From Treponema sp. (GTDB lineage Bacteria; Spirochaetota; Spirochaetia; Treponematales; Breznakiellaceae), in the NCBI GenBank assembly GCA_031272575.1, contig JAISTO010000195.1:1-17260 (forward strand): DNA of 17,260 nucleotides, read 5' to 3'. This document shows, piece after piece, positions 1 to 7,466 of the stretch. Below the pieces are notes generated by a model. The model searched no databases. It saw only the letters and a list, made by a program, of their open reading frames with translations, and was not told the DNA's origin. The translations under genes and the position numbers were made by a program. Positions within the stretch are counted from its first letter, which is position 1. Each line of letters begins with the position of its first letter.

Positions 1-84
1 TCCTACCCCACTCCCTACTAGCCACTCCCCACTCCCCATGCACCTGCTCCCATTCCCAATTCCCAAGTCCCAATTCCCAAGTCC
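1..84. repeat. C-rich heptamer array (arm of element R1, partial)
   Basis: The stretch from the window edge to the fliE stop is a tandem array of degenerate heptamers on the plus strand. The first half uses CCCTACT/CCCCACT-type units with an embedded CTAGCC. The second half alternates CCCAATT and CCCAAGT, with a 14-bp duplication. It abuts fliE, whose TAG stop (85-87) is the first TAGGGA unit read on the minus strand. By comparison with complete copies in the window this is the right-hand (C-rich) arm of an element lying between fliE and the next flagellar gene. The core and left arm are beyond the window. Confidence 0.8.
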
Positions 85-450
85 CTATCGTGCATTAATC
101 AAATCCTTCCAGCCTTGCACTACGCGGCTGAGGACGGTTTTTGTTATGTTGAGTGACATCTGCGCCTTCGCTTGCGCGATGGTGATGTCGTGCGCGTCCA
201 CGGAGTCCGGGTCCGTGATCGCCGCCTGCTCGAGCGCGTTCGCCCGCATGGCGTTCGCGCTGACCCCGTCGAGCGCGGCAAGGAGCGTGGACGCGAAGTC
301 CCCGTCAGCCTGCCGCGCGCTGGTCTGCCGCGTGGTGCTGCCCACGCCATCCGCGAGCAGGTCCGCGCTCTCAAGCGTCATGTGCTTCGGGTGCGTGACG
401 CGAAGCGCCAACTCCGGCCCGGCCAGCAAGTCAGGTCTCATTATCGTCAT
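85..450 (-). CDS. fliE: Flagellar hook-basal body complex protein FliE
   Basis: FliE is the small adaptor that joins the MS ring to the proximal rod of the flagellum. In a spirochaete that would be a periplasmic flagellum. The 121-residue product has the family's typical size, and its last third matches the conserved FliE pattern (DAHDITIAQAKAQMSLNIT, then VVQGWKDLINAR at the extreme C-terminus). The start at 450 has a strong ribosome site (AAAGGAGGG) six or so bases upstream; the ATG three codons on is the only nearby alternative. It follows flgC after a 207-bp gap filled by repeat element R2. The stop is TAG inside the first heptamer of the next element. fliF would be expected immediately downstream. 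Confidence 0.93.
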   Translation of the reverse strand: MTIMRPDLLAGPELALRVTHPKHMTLESADLLADGVGSTTRQTSARQADGDFASTLLAALDGVSANAMRANALEQAAITDPDSVDAHDITIAQAKAQMSLNITKTVLSRVVQGWKDLINAR

Positions 451-462
451 AGTCCCTCCTTT

Positions 463-660
463 GGGAGTAGGGAGTGGCGGGCGTGGAGCGCTTGGGGAGT
501 GGGGTGCGTTTGACTTATAGGTCGCGATTACTACCGGACAGTTTGCCGGTAGTACGCGCGACCCACTTGCAAAGCGCTCCGCGCCCGCACCCTACTCCCT
601 ACTCCCTATTCCCCATTCCCTATCCCCCCTACTCCCTATCCCCCTATTCCCCACTCCCTA
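463..660. repeat. Heptamer-armed hairpin element R2 (fliE/flgC junction)
   Basis: Left G-rich arm (463-508, GGGAGTA/GGGGAGT units), core 509-590, right C-rich arm (about 591-660, CCCTACT, CCCTATT, CCCCATT units). The core carries a hairpin with stem ACTACCGG (530-537) and CCGGTAGT (546-553) around an 8-base loop ACAGTTTG, flanked by imperfect inverted GCGCGAC-type sequence. The core is in the 'forward' orientation. Bases 494-638 match 4025-4169 of element R4 with only two substitutions. The right arm supplies the flgC TAG stop. The left end starts right beside the fliE ribosome site. Confidence 0.9.
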
Positions 661-1119
661 CCCCCGGCCTATCTCCATCGCGCGCTGGAACATCGACTTG
701 GAGCCGTCGATGATCGAGGCGTTCGCTTCGTAGGCGCGGGTGGCGGCGATGAGGTCGACCATCTCGGTCACCACATCCACGTTGGGCATCTCGACATAGC
801 CCTGCCGCGGTCCGCTTGTGATCGCGTCCGGGTGGGTCGGGTCGTAGACGAGCCGGTTCTGCGCGGCGCTGTCCTTCTGGATCTCCGCGACCCGCACCCC
901 CTTACCGAGGCCGTTGTCCAGGGCCTGCGGCAGGTAGGGGCTGCGCCACGAGGGCGTCTCGGCCCGCGGCCGCATGACGACGCGGCTCCGGCGGAAGGGC
1001 CCCCCCTCCGCGGTGCGCGTCGTGGACGCGTTGGCAATGTTGTCCGCTATCACATCCGAGCGGAGCCGTTCCGCCGACATCCCCGTGGCGGCAATGTTTA
1101 TCGCGCTAAATAAGCCCAT
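658..1119 (-). CDS. flgC: Flagellar basal-body rod protein FlgC
   Basis: FlgC is a proximal rod subunit exported through the flagellar type III apparatus. The 153-residue product starts MGLFSAINIAATGMSAERLR, followed by the rod-protein signature IADNIANASTTRT (about residues 24-36). The C-terminal helix has the typical MVDLIAATRAYEANASII pattern. It starts three bases after the flgB stop, with GAGGGG inside the end of flgB as its ribosome site, so the two are translationally linked. The last residues (IGRG, then TAG) run into the G-rich strand of element R2. The stop codon belongs to a heptamer unit, and the final glycine may too. Confidence 0.95.
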   Translation of the reverse strand: MGLFSAINIAATGMSAERLRSDVIADNIANASTTRTAEGGPFRRSRVVMRPRAETPSWRSPYLPQALDNGLGKGVRVAEIQKDSAAQNRLVYDPTHPDAITSGPRQGYVEMPNVDVVTEMVDLIAATRAYEANASIIDGSKSMFQRAMEIGRG

Positions 1120-1122
1120 CGT

Positions 1123-1542
1123 TTATCCCCTCAGCACCAAATTCACCTGACTGAACTCGAAGGCCATGGCCTGCGCCATGAGTGAATAGCGCATCTGGTT
1201 TTCGAGCGCAAGCATGAACTCCTCTTCCGGGTTCACGTTGTTCCCGTTGTTGTTCGCGGTACTCAGGAAGTCGAGCACCTTGCGGGGCTTGACGTCCTTG
1301 TAATCGCGCGGCTCCCAATCGGCCATGTGGCGCGGGTCCGTGCGCGTCAATTCCAGGGCCGGGCGCTCCTCCTCGCTCGCGAGGGCGCGTTTCAGTTCGC
1401 TCTCGAAGTTGAGGTCCGAGCGCTTAAAGTTCGGCACGCCGGAGTTGGCGATATTGTTGGCGATCACCTGCCGCCGCATTTCCTGCGCGTCCATGCCCCT
1501 GTGGAGCAGGTCCAGCGTCTTTTCAAAGGTACTAACGTTCAT
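1123..1542 (-). CDS. flgB: Flagellar basal-body rod protein FlgB
   Basis: FlgB is a proximal rod subunit, partner of FlgC and FliE. The 139-residue product has the N-terminal rod signature VIANNIANSGVPNFKRSDLN and the C-terminal LALENQMRYSLMAQAMAFEF helix expected of the family. An in-frame GTG four codons upstream is possible, but the ATG at 1542 sits just after GGGAGG and fits the usual family N-terminus (MNVSTFEKTLDLLHRGM), so it is preferred. It is the first flagellar gene after the hslVU pair. A candidate sigma-28-type promoter lies directly upstream (1560-1587), which would let the flagellar genes be controlled apart from the protease genes. Confidence 0.94.
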   Translation of the reverse strand: MNVSTFEKTLDLLHRGMDAQEMRRQVIANNIANSGVPNFKRSDLNFESELKRALASEEERPALELTRTDPRHMADWEPRDYKDVKPRKVLDFLSTANNNGNNVNPEEEFMLALENQMRYSLMAQAMAFEFSQVNLVLRG

Positions 1543-1559
1543 GCTTCCTCCCACTTAAG

Positions 1560-1587
1560 TTGTCGGCATTTCGGGGGAAAAGGTTTA
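1560..1587 (-). promoter_or_regulatory. Candidate sigma-28 (FliA-type) flagellar promoter
   Basis: On the minus strand TAAA (1584-1587) is followed after 16 bases by GCCGACAA (1560-1567). The enterobacterial FliA consensus is TAAA-N15-GCCGATAA, so this is a seven-of-eight -10 match with a spacer one base long. It is 17 bases upstream of the flgB ATG, implying a very short leader. The match was found by eye and no other sigma-28 site in the window supports it, so it is a candidate only. Confidence 0.45.
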
Positions 1588-1722
1588 GGGTGGGGAGTGG
1601 ACGGTGGACGGTGGAGGACGTTATGCGAAAGTCTTTCGTAGTACCCCATGCATATCGGTAGTACCAAAGCCTGCGAAGCGCACCCTCCACCGTCCATTTT
1701 CCACCGTCCACCGTCCACTCCC
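1588..1722. repeat. Divergent heptamer-armed element R3 (flgB/hslU junction)
   Basis: Same architecture as the other elements, but with a different heptamer. The left arm has GGGAGTG and then three GGTGGAC units (about 1590-1618). The right arm (about 1683-1722) has CCACCGT units ending CCACTCCCTA. The core (1619-1682) keeps the right half of the usual hairpin (CGGTAGTAC at 1656-1664) but lacks a matching left stem. It has TAGTACC (1639-1645) in direct repeat instead, and a short CGAAAG/CTTTCG palindrome (1626-1638). The hslU stop codon TAG is the last heptamer base triplet of the right arm. Confidence 0.75.
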
Positions 1723-3410
1723 TACAAAATATACCTCCCCAGGTCCTGATCCTTTACTATGTCGGCCAGTTTTTCGTCCACGTATGCCACGGTGATGGGG
1801 ACGGTGGTGGGGCCGATGTCGGAGGCGTCGAAGGAGACGTCCTCCAGCAGGGCCTCCATGATCGTGTGGAGGCGGCGGGCGCCGATGTTCTCGAGGCGCG
1901 AGTTGACCTCCGCGGCCAGGGCCGCGAGGCGCTCGATGGCCTCCGGCTTGAAGTCGAGTTCCACCTTCTCGGTCGAAAGGAGGCCCTGGTACTGGCGGAT
2001 AAGGGCATTCTTCGGCTCCCTGAGGATGCGCAGGAACTCGTCCTTGCCGAGCGAGTCCAGTTCCACACGGAGCGGGAAGCGCCCCTGCAGTTCCGGGATC
2101 AGGTCGGAGGGTTTGCTGATGTTGAAAGCCCCCGCCGCGATGAAGAGGATGTGATCGGTGGTGATGGGGCCCCACTTCGTGCCGACCGTGGCCCCCTCGA
2201 CGATGGGGAGTATGTCCCGCTGCACCCCCTCGCGGGACACGTCCGGGCCGCCCCCCCGCTCCTCCTTCACCGCGATCTTGTCGATCTCGTCGATGAAGAC
2301 GATGCCGGTCTCTTCCACGCGGCGCTTCGCCTCGTCGATCATCTTCTCGCGGTCCACGAGTTTCTCCGCTTCCTCGTTGATGATGATCTCGCGGGCCCGC
2401 TTCACGGTGACGACCTTGCGCCGGCTGCCCCCGCCCATGGAGCCGACCATGCCCATGACGGCATTCATCATCTCCTCCATGCCGCTCCCGCCGAACATGG
2501 CCATGTCCGGCAGTTCCGGGCTTTCGTTCACCATGAACTCGACGTTGCGCTCCTCCAGTTTACCGGAGCGGAGCATGGCGCGCATCTTTTCGCGGAGGGC
2601 CGCGGCCGCCGGATCCGGCGGCTCTTCCTCAGGCTCCTTCGCCTGCTTCGCGGCCTTTTTCTTTTTGGCGCCGTCCCCCGCGGGGGCATCAGCGGCGGCG
2701 GCGGCATCCTTGCCGGTGTCTGCATCGGCAGCGCCATCGGCGCCCACCTCCTCGAAGAGGGCGATGGTCGCCGTCTCCTCGTCGTCTCCGGCATCATCGC
2801 CGTCGGCGCCCCCCTCGTCATCCCGCATGATCGGGATGCCCACCTTGATCGTCGTGCCGACGATAGAGGGCCCGGGCGCGCCGCCGGCCGGGTTGAACGA
2901 GAAGCCCCCCATCGGCATGATCACCGGGCCGGGGCCTTTGCCCTGGGGCTTCTTCTTCTTTTTGGGGATAAGGAGGTCGAGCAGGACCTCCTCCGCGCGT
3001 TTTTCGGCCTCGCCCCGCACCGCGGCCTCCATCTCCTGCTTCACCATCTGCACACCGGCTGACATGAGGTCGCGGATCATCGACTCGACGTCCCGGCCCA
3101 CATAGCCGACCTCCGTGTACTTGGTCGCCTCGACCTTGATGAAGGGCGAGCCTGCCATGCGCGCGAGGCGGCGGGCGATCTCGGTCTTGCCCACGCCGGT
3201 CGGCCCGATCATCAGGATGTTCTTCGGCGCGATGTCCTCCCGCAGTTCCGGGTCGAGCGTGAGCCGCCGTATCCGGTTTCGCAGCGCGATCGCCACCGCC
3301 CGCTTCGCCTTCTTCTGCCCGATGATGTACTTGTCCAGTTCAGACACGATCTCCTTGGGGGTGAGCGTGTCCATGCCCTTCCGCGCTTCCGCGCTGTCGT
3401 TATTCGCCAT
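1722..3410 (-). CDS. hslU: HslU (ClpY), ATPase subunit of the HslUV protease
   Basis: HslU is the AAA+ unfoldase that feeds substrates into the HslV peptidase in the cytoplasm. Visible motifs are Walker A GPTGVGKT (69-76), pore loop GYVGRD (102-107), Walker [10 protein letters not shown] (369-377), arginine-finger region GRFPLRVEL (443-451), sensor-2 GARRL (510-514) and the C-terminal RYIL (559-562) that docks into HslV. At 562 residues it is about 120 longer than usual. The excess is an Ala/Glu/Lys/Gly-rich stretch in the intermediate (I) domain, about residues 150-285. The ATG at 3410 is chosen because GGAG lies seven bases upstream and an N-terminal [12 protein letters not shown] leads into the family start [12 protein letters not shown]. 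It overlaps the end of hslV by 11 bases. The TAG stop is shared with element R3. Confidence 0.95.
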   Translation of the reverse strand: MANNDSAEARKGMDTLTPKEIVSELDKYIIGQKKAKRAVAIALRNRIRRLTLDPELREDIAPKNILMIGPTGVGKTEIARRLARMAGSPFIKVEATKYTEVGYVGRDVESMIRDLMSAGVQMVKQEMEAAVRGEAEKRAEEVLLDLLIPKKKKKPQGKGPGPVIMPMGGFSFNPAGGAPGPSIVGTTIKVGIPIMRDDEGGADGDDAGDDEETATIALFEEVGADGAADADTGKDAAAAADAPAGDGAKKKKAAKQAKEPEEEPPDPAAAALREKMRAMLRSGKLEERNVEFMVNESPELPDMAMFGGSGMEEMMNAVMGMVGSMGGGSRRKVVTVKRAREIIINEEAEKLVDREKMIDEAKRRVEETGIVFIDEIDKIAVKEERGGGPDVSREGVQRDILPIVEGATVGTKWGPITTDHILFIAAGAFNISKPSDLIPELQGRFPLRVELDSLGKDEFLRILREPKNALIRQYQGLLSTEKVELDFKPEAIERLAALAAEVNSRLENIGARRLHTIMEALLEDVSFDASDIGPTTVPITVAYVDEKLADIVKDQDLGRYIL

Positions 3411-3978
3411 GCTTCTTCTCCTTCGGCGCGTCCGCGTCGAGTTCTTCAAGGGTGATCTGCGCGTTCGTGTAGATGCAGATATCCCCCGCAATTTTCAAAC
3501 TTTTTTCCGCGATCTCCCGCGCGGAAAATGCCGAGCCCTGCAAAAAGGCAAGCGCCGCCGCGTACGCGTAGTTGCCGCCCGACCCGATGGCAAGCGCGTC
3601 CCCCGCGGGCTCGATCACATCGCCGGTGCCGGACACGAGGAGCGTCTTGTTGAGGTCCGCCACGAGGAGCAGGGCCTCGAGCCGGCGGAGGCTGCGGTCG
3701 ATACGCCACTCCTTTGCCAACTCGACCGCGGCGCGGGCAAGGTCGTTGGAGTACTCCTTCAGTTTGCCCTCGAAGCGATCGAAGAGGGTGAACGCGTCAG
3801 CGGTCGCCCCCGCGAACCCGCACAGCACCTTGCCGTCCGCCAGCCGGCGCACCTTGCGGGCATTGTTTTTCATCACCGTCTCGCCCATGGTCACCTGCCC
3901 ATCGCCCGCCATGGCCACCTTCCCATTGCGGCGTACCGCCAGGACCGTGGTCGAGCGGATTCTTTGCTTTTTCTCCAT
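3400..3978 (-). CDS. hslV: HslV (ClpQ), peptidase subunit of the HslUV protease
   Basis: HslV is the threonine peptidase that forms the double hexamer core of HslUV. The 192-residue product carries [20 protein letters not shown] at residues 8-27. The nucleophile should be the first Thr of the pair (residue 10), so nine residues precede it, whereas in E. coli only the initiator Met is removed. AGDGQVTMG and the [11 protein letters not shown] segment near 132-142 are typical of the family. The start at 3978 follows AAAGGAG by nine bases. Its 3' end overlaps hslU by 11 bases, so the two subunits are probably made by coupled translation. Element R4 lies directly upstream. Confidence 0.96.
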   Translation of the reverse strand: MEKKQRIRSTTVLAVRRNGKVAMAGDGQVTMGETVMKNNARKVRRLADGKVLCGFAGATADAFTLFDRFEGKLKEYSNDLARAAVELAKEWRIDRSLRRLEALLLVADLNKTLLVSGTGDVIEPAGDALAIGSGGNYAYAAALAFLQGSAFSAREIAEKSLKIAGDICIYTNAQITLEELDADAPKEKKHGE

Positions 3979-3995
3979 ACGTGTTTTCTCCTTTT

Positions 3996-4195
3996 GGGGG
4001 AGTGGGGAATGGGGAGTGGCTAGTGGGGAGTGGGGTGCGTTTGACTTATAGGTTGCGATTACTACCGGACAGTTTGCCGGTAGTACGCGCGACCCAATTG
4101 CAAAGCGCTCCGCGCCCGCACCCTACTCCCTACTCCCTATTCCCCATTCCCTATCCCCCCTACTCCCTACTCCCTATTCCCTACTCCCTATCCCC
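3996..4195. repeat. Heptamer-armed hairpin element R4 (hslV/xerC junction)
   Basis: G-rich left arm 3996-4038 (GGGGGAGT, GGGGAAT, GGCTAGT, GGGGAGT), core 4039-4120, C-rich right arm 4121-4195 (CCCTACT, CCCTATT, CCCCATT, CCCTATC units). Hairpin stem ACTACCGG (4061-4068)/CCGGTAGT (4077-4084), loop ACAGTTTG. Forward orientation. The two arms are near-complementary, with GGGGTGCG at the inner left edge answering CGCACCC at the inner right, so the element can fold into one long stem-loop. It is nearly identical to R2 over 145 bases. Confidence 0.9.
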
Positions 4196-4197
4196 GC

Positions 4198-5148
4198 TTA
4201 CTCGCCGTGCGGATGCGCCTGCTGGTATACTTTCCGCAGACGCTCCATGTTGACATGCGTGTAGCGCTGGGTCGTGCTGATGCTTGCATGGCCCAACAGT
4301 TCCTGCACTACCCGCACGTCGCAGCCTGAGTTGACGAGGTGGGTCGCGAAGCTGTGCCGCAGGCTGTGCGGGTGGATGTTTTTGCCCAGGCCGGAACGCT
4401 CCGCGTAGCGGGCGATGATCCAGCGCACCCCCGGCACCGACAGCGCGCCCCCCTTGAGGCTCACGAAGAGCGAGTCCGTGGGGCGCTCTGCCTTTATGCG
4501 CGCGGTTCTGGCCGGGAGGTACGCGGCAAGCGCTTCCCGGGCCTCGTCCGAAAAAAAGACCGCCCGCTCCTTGTTGCCCTTCCCGATGATCCGCGCGCGC
4601 GAGAGGTCCCGGTCGACGTTGCCCAGCGTGAGGGACACCAGTTCCGAGATGCGCAGCCCGCCGGAGTACATCGTCATTATAAGCGCGCGGTCCCGCTCCG
4701 GCCAGAGTATGCCCTCCTTGCCGGGCAGTTCCGAAAACCGCGCCATCTCCTGCTCCCACAGGAAGACCGGCAGCACCCGCGGGGCCTTGAGGTTCCGCAG
4801 CGCGTCGCAGGGGTTTTCGGCCCGCTCGCCGAAGCGGCAGAGCCAGCGAAAAAAGCCCCGCACGGAGGAGAGGCAGCGGTTCACGCTCGGACTCGAGCGC
4901 CCCTCCGCCGAGAGGTCCGCAATAAAGCCCCTCAGCTCCCGCGCGTCCGCCTTTTCCGGCAGCACCCCCCGGTTCGCGCAGTACGCGGCGAACTGGGCAA
5001 GATCGTTCCCGTACGCCGCCAGCGTATGCGCCGCCACCCCCCGCACCGCCTTGAGATAGTCAAGGTAAGCGGGAAGGCGGTTGCTTGCCGGAATTGCTTC
5101 CACGGCAGTTGCAGCGCTTGCCGGCTTGGTAGTCACTTTTTCTTTCAC
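4198..5148 (-). CDS. xerC: Tyrosine recombinase XerC-like (CodV-type)
   Basis: A Xer site-specific recombinase that with XerD would resolve chromosome dimers at dif. The full catalytic set is visible in the 316-residue product: Arg166 in GLRISEL, Lys190 in GKGNKER, His261/Arg264 in HSLRH, His287 in LLGH and the nucleophile Tyr296 in STTQRYTH. The N-terminal SAM-like core-binding domain covers about 24-105. The C-terminus RLRKVYQQAHPHGE resembles XerC tails, and the location beside hslV matches CodV of Bacillus, which supports XerC over XerD. The open frame runs 37 codons further upstream, but that part is element R5. The GTG at 5148, seven bases after AGAAGG, is the likely start. Confidence 0.9.
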   Translation of the reverse strand: MKEKVTTKPASAATAVEAIPASNRLPAYLDYLKAVRGVAAHTLAAYGNDLAQFAAYCANRGVLPEKADARELRGFIADLSAEGRSSPSVNRCLSSVRGFFRWLCRFGERAENPCDALRNLKAPRVLPVFLWEQEMARFSELPGKEGILWPERDRALIMTMYSGGLRISELVSLTLGNVDRDLSRARIIGKGNKERAVFFSDEAREALAAYLPARTARIKAERPTDSLFVSLKGGALSVPGVRWIIARYAERSGLGKNIHPHSLRHSFATHLVNSGCDVRVVQELLGHASISTTQRYTHVNMERLRKVYQQAHPHGE

Positions 5149-5163
5149 TTTGGTACCTTCTTT

Positions 5164-5302
5164 GGGGAGTGGGGAGTGGCTAGTAGGGAGTGGCTTGCGC
5201 TTAGCCCGTAAGTTGCGCGTACTACCGTCAAACATTCCGGTAGTCCGCGCAACCTTCAAGTCTCGCGCACCCTACTCCCTATTCCCTACTCCCCACTCCC
5301 CA
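5164..5302. repeat. Heptamer-armed hairpin element R5 (xerC/topA junction)
   Basis: Left G-rich arm 5164-5192, core about 5193-5268, right C-rich arm to 5302. Stem ACTACCG (5221-5227)/CGGTAGT (5238-5244) with loop TCAAACATTC. Read on the plus strand, the loop is the reverse complement of the type seen in R2, R4, R7 and R8, and the bases right of the hairpin (ACCTTCAAGTC) match the inverted left flank of those copies. The central part is therefore inverted. The right arm overlaps the last 17 bases of topA and provides its TAG stop. R6 has the same core subtype. Confidence 0.85.
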
Positions 5303-7457
5303 CGCTGTGCAAATAATCACACTCCGGATTAATGCACGCCTTAGCCGGCTCGTCGTCGGCGCCTTTGCGGGAGCCTTTTTCGACGAGGAACCAGCCGCAC
5401 TTGGGGCAGTTCTGGGCAAGGGGCTTGAAGTGGCTCAGGAAGTCGCAGTCCGGGTAGCGGTCGCAGCCGTAGAACTCCTTGCCCCGCTTCTTGGTGCGCC
5501 GCGCCACCACATCGCCCCCGCACTTCGGGCACTTCGCCAGGGGCACGGACTTCGCGTTGCGGCATTCCGGGAAGCCGGTACAGGCGAGGAAGTAGCCGTA
5601 GCGCCCCAGTTTCTTCACCATGGGGCGCCCGCACTTCTCGCAGACCCGATCGGTGGGCTCGTCCAAAGTCCCCTTGTACGATTCGAGTGACTGTCCCACC
5701 TCATCCACATGGGCCTTGAACGGCACGTAGAAGTCCCCTATCATCGTGGGCCAGGAGACGCGGTTCTCCTCGACCGCGTCCAGTTTCGTCTCCATGTCCG
5801 CGGTGAAGCCCGAGTCGATCACATCGGGGAAACTCTCCACGAGCATATCGCAGATCATGCGGCCGAGCACGGTGGGCACCAGTTGCTTGTTCGAGCGGGT
5901 CACATAGTAGCGGTCGAGGAGCACGGAGATGATCGGCGCGTAGGTGGAGGGCCGGCCTATGCCCTTCTCTTCGAGCGTCTTGACGATAGAGCCGTCCGTG
6001 TAGCGGGGCGGCCCCTGCGTAAAGTGCTGCTCCGGCGTGAAGGGCCCGGCCTCGAGGGCATCGCCCTTCCTGATGGGGGGGAACGCGCCCCCATCCTCCC
6101 GCGAAAGGAGGAGTTTCAGCACCTTCTGGAAGCCCTTCTCCAGCACCTTCGTGCCGGACACGCGGAAGAGCGCCGTGTCCTTCCCGTTGTTCGCGTTTAT
6201 GATGATGTCCGCGCTCACCGTGAGGGTGCGGGCGTTGGTCATCTGACTCGACACGAAGCGCTCCCAGATGATCGAGTAGAGGCGCAGTTGATCGCGTGAG
6301 AGGTACTGCTTCACCTCATCCGGCGTGTAGGCCACGTAGGTGGGGCGTATCGCCTCGTGCGCGTCCTGCGCGTTTTTGCCGGTCGCGTAGCGGAGCGCCT
6401 GCGGGGGCAGTTCCGCGGGGCAGTTCTTGCCGATCCAGCCGCGCACCTCCTCGAGGGCGCTTTCGGCGATCCGCACCGAGTCGGTACGCATATAGGTGAT
6501 AAGGCCCACCCGCGTGCTCCCGATGGGGAGGCCCTCGTACAGTTGCTGGGCGATCTGCATGGTCTTGCGGGACGCGAAGCCCAGGCGGTTCGCCGCGGTC
6601 TGCTGCAGCTGCGAGGTCGTGAAGGGGGGCCGGGGTTTCAGGCTCTTTTCGGTCTCGCGGATCTCCTGCACGGAAGCGGGGGCACCCTCGAGGCTCTCCA
6701 TGATCCGTTTGACCTCCGCCTCGTTTTTGATCGCGGGCTTTTCCCCGTTCCACAGGGCCAACTGCGCGGTAAAGGACGCGTTTTTCGCCCCCTTGCCCGC
6801 GGCGCGGAACGCCCCTTCGAGGCTCCAGTACTCCTCCGGGATAAAGGACTCGACCTCCTTCTCCCGCTCGCAGATCAGGCGGAGCGCCACCGACTGCACC
6901 CGCCCGGCCGAGAGCCCGCCCTTCACCTTTTTCCACAGCAAGGGTGAAAGGCTGTAGCCCACGAGCCGGTCGAGTACCCGGCGGGCCTTCTGCGCGTTCA
7001 CCTTCGACTCGTCGATGGCGGCAGGATGCTCGGCAGCCTCGCGGATCGCCTGCGGGGTGATCTCGTTGAAGGTGATACGCTTGATCTGCGCGTCCGTGCG
7101 GCCCTCGATCGCCCGCCTGATGTGCCAGGCGATCGCCTCGCCCTCGCGGTCATTATCACTCGCGAGGAGCACCGTGCCGGAGCGCTTCGCGTCCTGCTGC
7201 AGCGCCTTGAGGATTTTTGCCCTGCCCCGCACCGTGATATACTCCGGCTCATACCCGTGCTCGACATCGATGCCGAGCCGCGACTTGGGCAGGTCGATCA
7301 GATGCCCCATAGAGGCCTTCACCGTGTAGCCCGCGCCGAGATACTTCTCGATCGTCTCGGCCTTATGCGGCGACTCCACAATGACGAGCGTCCGCTCCTT
7401 CGCGGCGGCGGCGCTCTTCGGCGCGGCCTTCCGTTTCGTTAGTACCTTTGCTGCCAT
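5286..7457 (-). CDS. topA: DNA topoisomerase I
   Basis: Type IA topoisomerase that relaxes negative supercoils. The 723-residue product shows the Toprim domain (VIVESPHKAETIEKYL at 25-40, acidic triad SDNDREGE at 100-107), the active-site tyrosine Tyr322 in GLITYMRTDS, and GIGRPSTYA later. It ends with three C4 zinc-ribbon modules (pairs CEKC/CTGFPEC, CPKC/CDRYPDC, CPKC/CINPEC). A lysine/alanine-rich 20-residue N-terminal tail precedes the domain. It starts nine bases after dprA with a modest GGGGGA ribosome site. The final residues VGSGE and the TAG stop are encoded by G-rich heptamers of element R5, so the original end of the gene has been replaced or extended. Confidence 0.96.
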   Translation of the reverse strand: MAAKVLTKRKAAPKSAAAAKERTLVIVESPHKAETIEKYLGAGYTVKASMGHLIDLPKSRLGIDVEHGYEPEYITVRGRAKILKALQQDAKRSGTVLLASDNDREGEAIAWHIRRAIEGRTDAQIKRITFNEITPQAIREAAEHPAAIDESKVNAQKARRVLDRLVGYSLSPLLWKKVKGGLSAGRVQSVALRLICEREKEVESFIPEEYWSLEGAFRAAGKGAKNASFTAQLALWNGEKPAIKNEAEVKRIMESLEGAPASVQEIRETEKSLKPRPPFTTSQLQQTAANRLGFASRKTMQIAQQLYEGLPIGSTRVGLITYMRTDSVRIAESALEEVRGWIGKNCPAELPPQALRYATGKNAQDAHEAIRPTYVAYTPDEVKQYLSRDQLRLYSIIWERFVSSQMTNARTLTVSADIIINANNGKDTALFRVSGTKVLEKGFQKVLKLLLSREDGGAFPPIRKGDALEAGPFTPEQHFTQGPPRYTDGSIVKTLEEKGIGRPSTYAPIISVLLDRYYVTRSNKQLVPTVLGRMICDMLVESFPDVIDSGFTADMETKLDAVEENRVSWPTMIGDFYVPFKAHVDEVGQSLESYKGTLDEPTDRVCEKCGRPMVKKLGRYGYFLACTGFPECRNAKSVPLAKCPKCGGDVVARRTKKRGKEFYGCDRYPDCDFLSHFKPLAQNCPKCGWFLVEKGSRKGADDEPAKACINPECDYLHSVGSGE

Positions 7458-7466
7458 GCTATCCCC

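Noticed and set aside
1866..3062. Long plus-strand open frame (398 codons) opposite hslU
   Set aside because: Antisense shadow of a gene with all HslU motifs intact. The product resembles no family I know.
4039..4120. Rho-independent terminator at the element hairpin
   Set aside because: The stem is followed by mixed sequence, not a U-run, on either strand. Downstream genes of the same operon would also be cut off at every junction.
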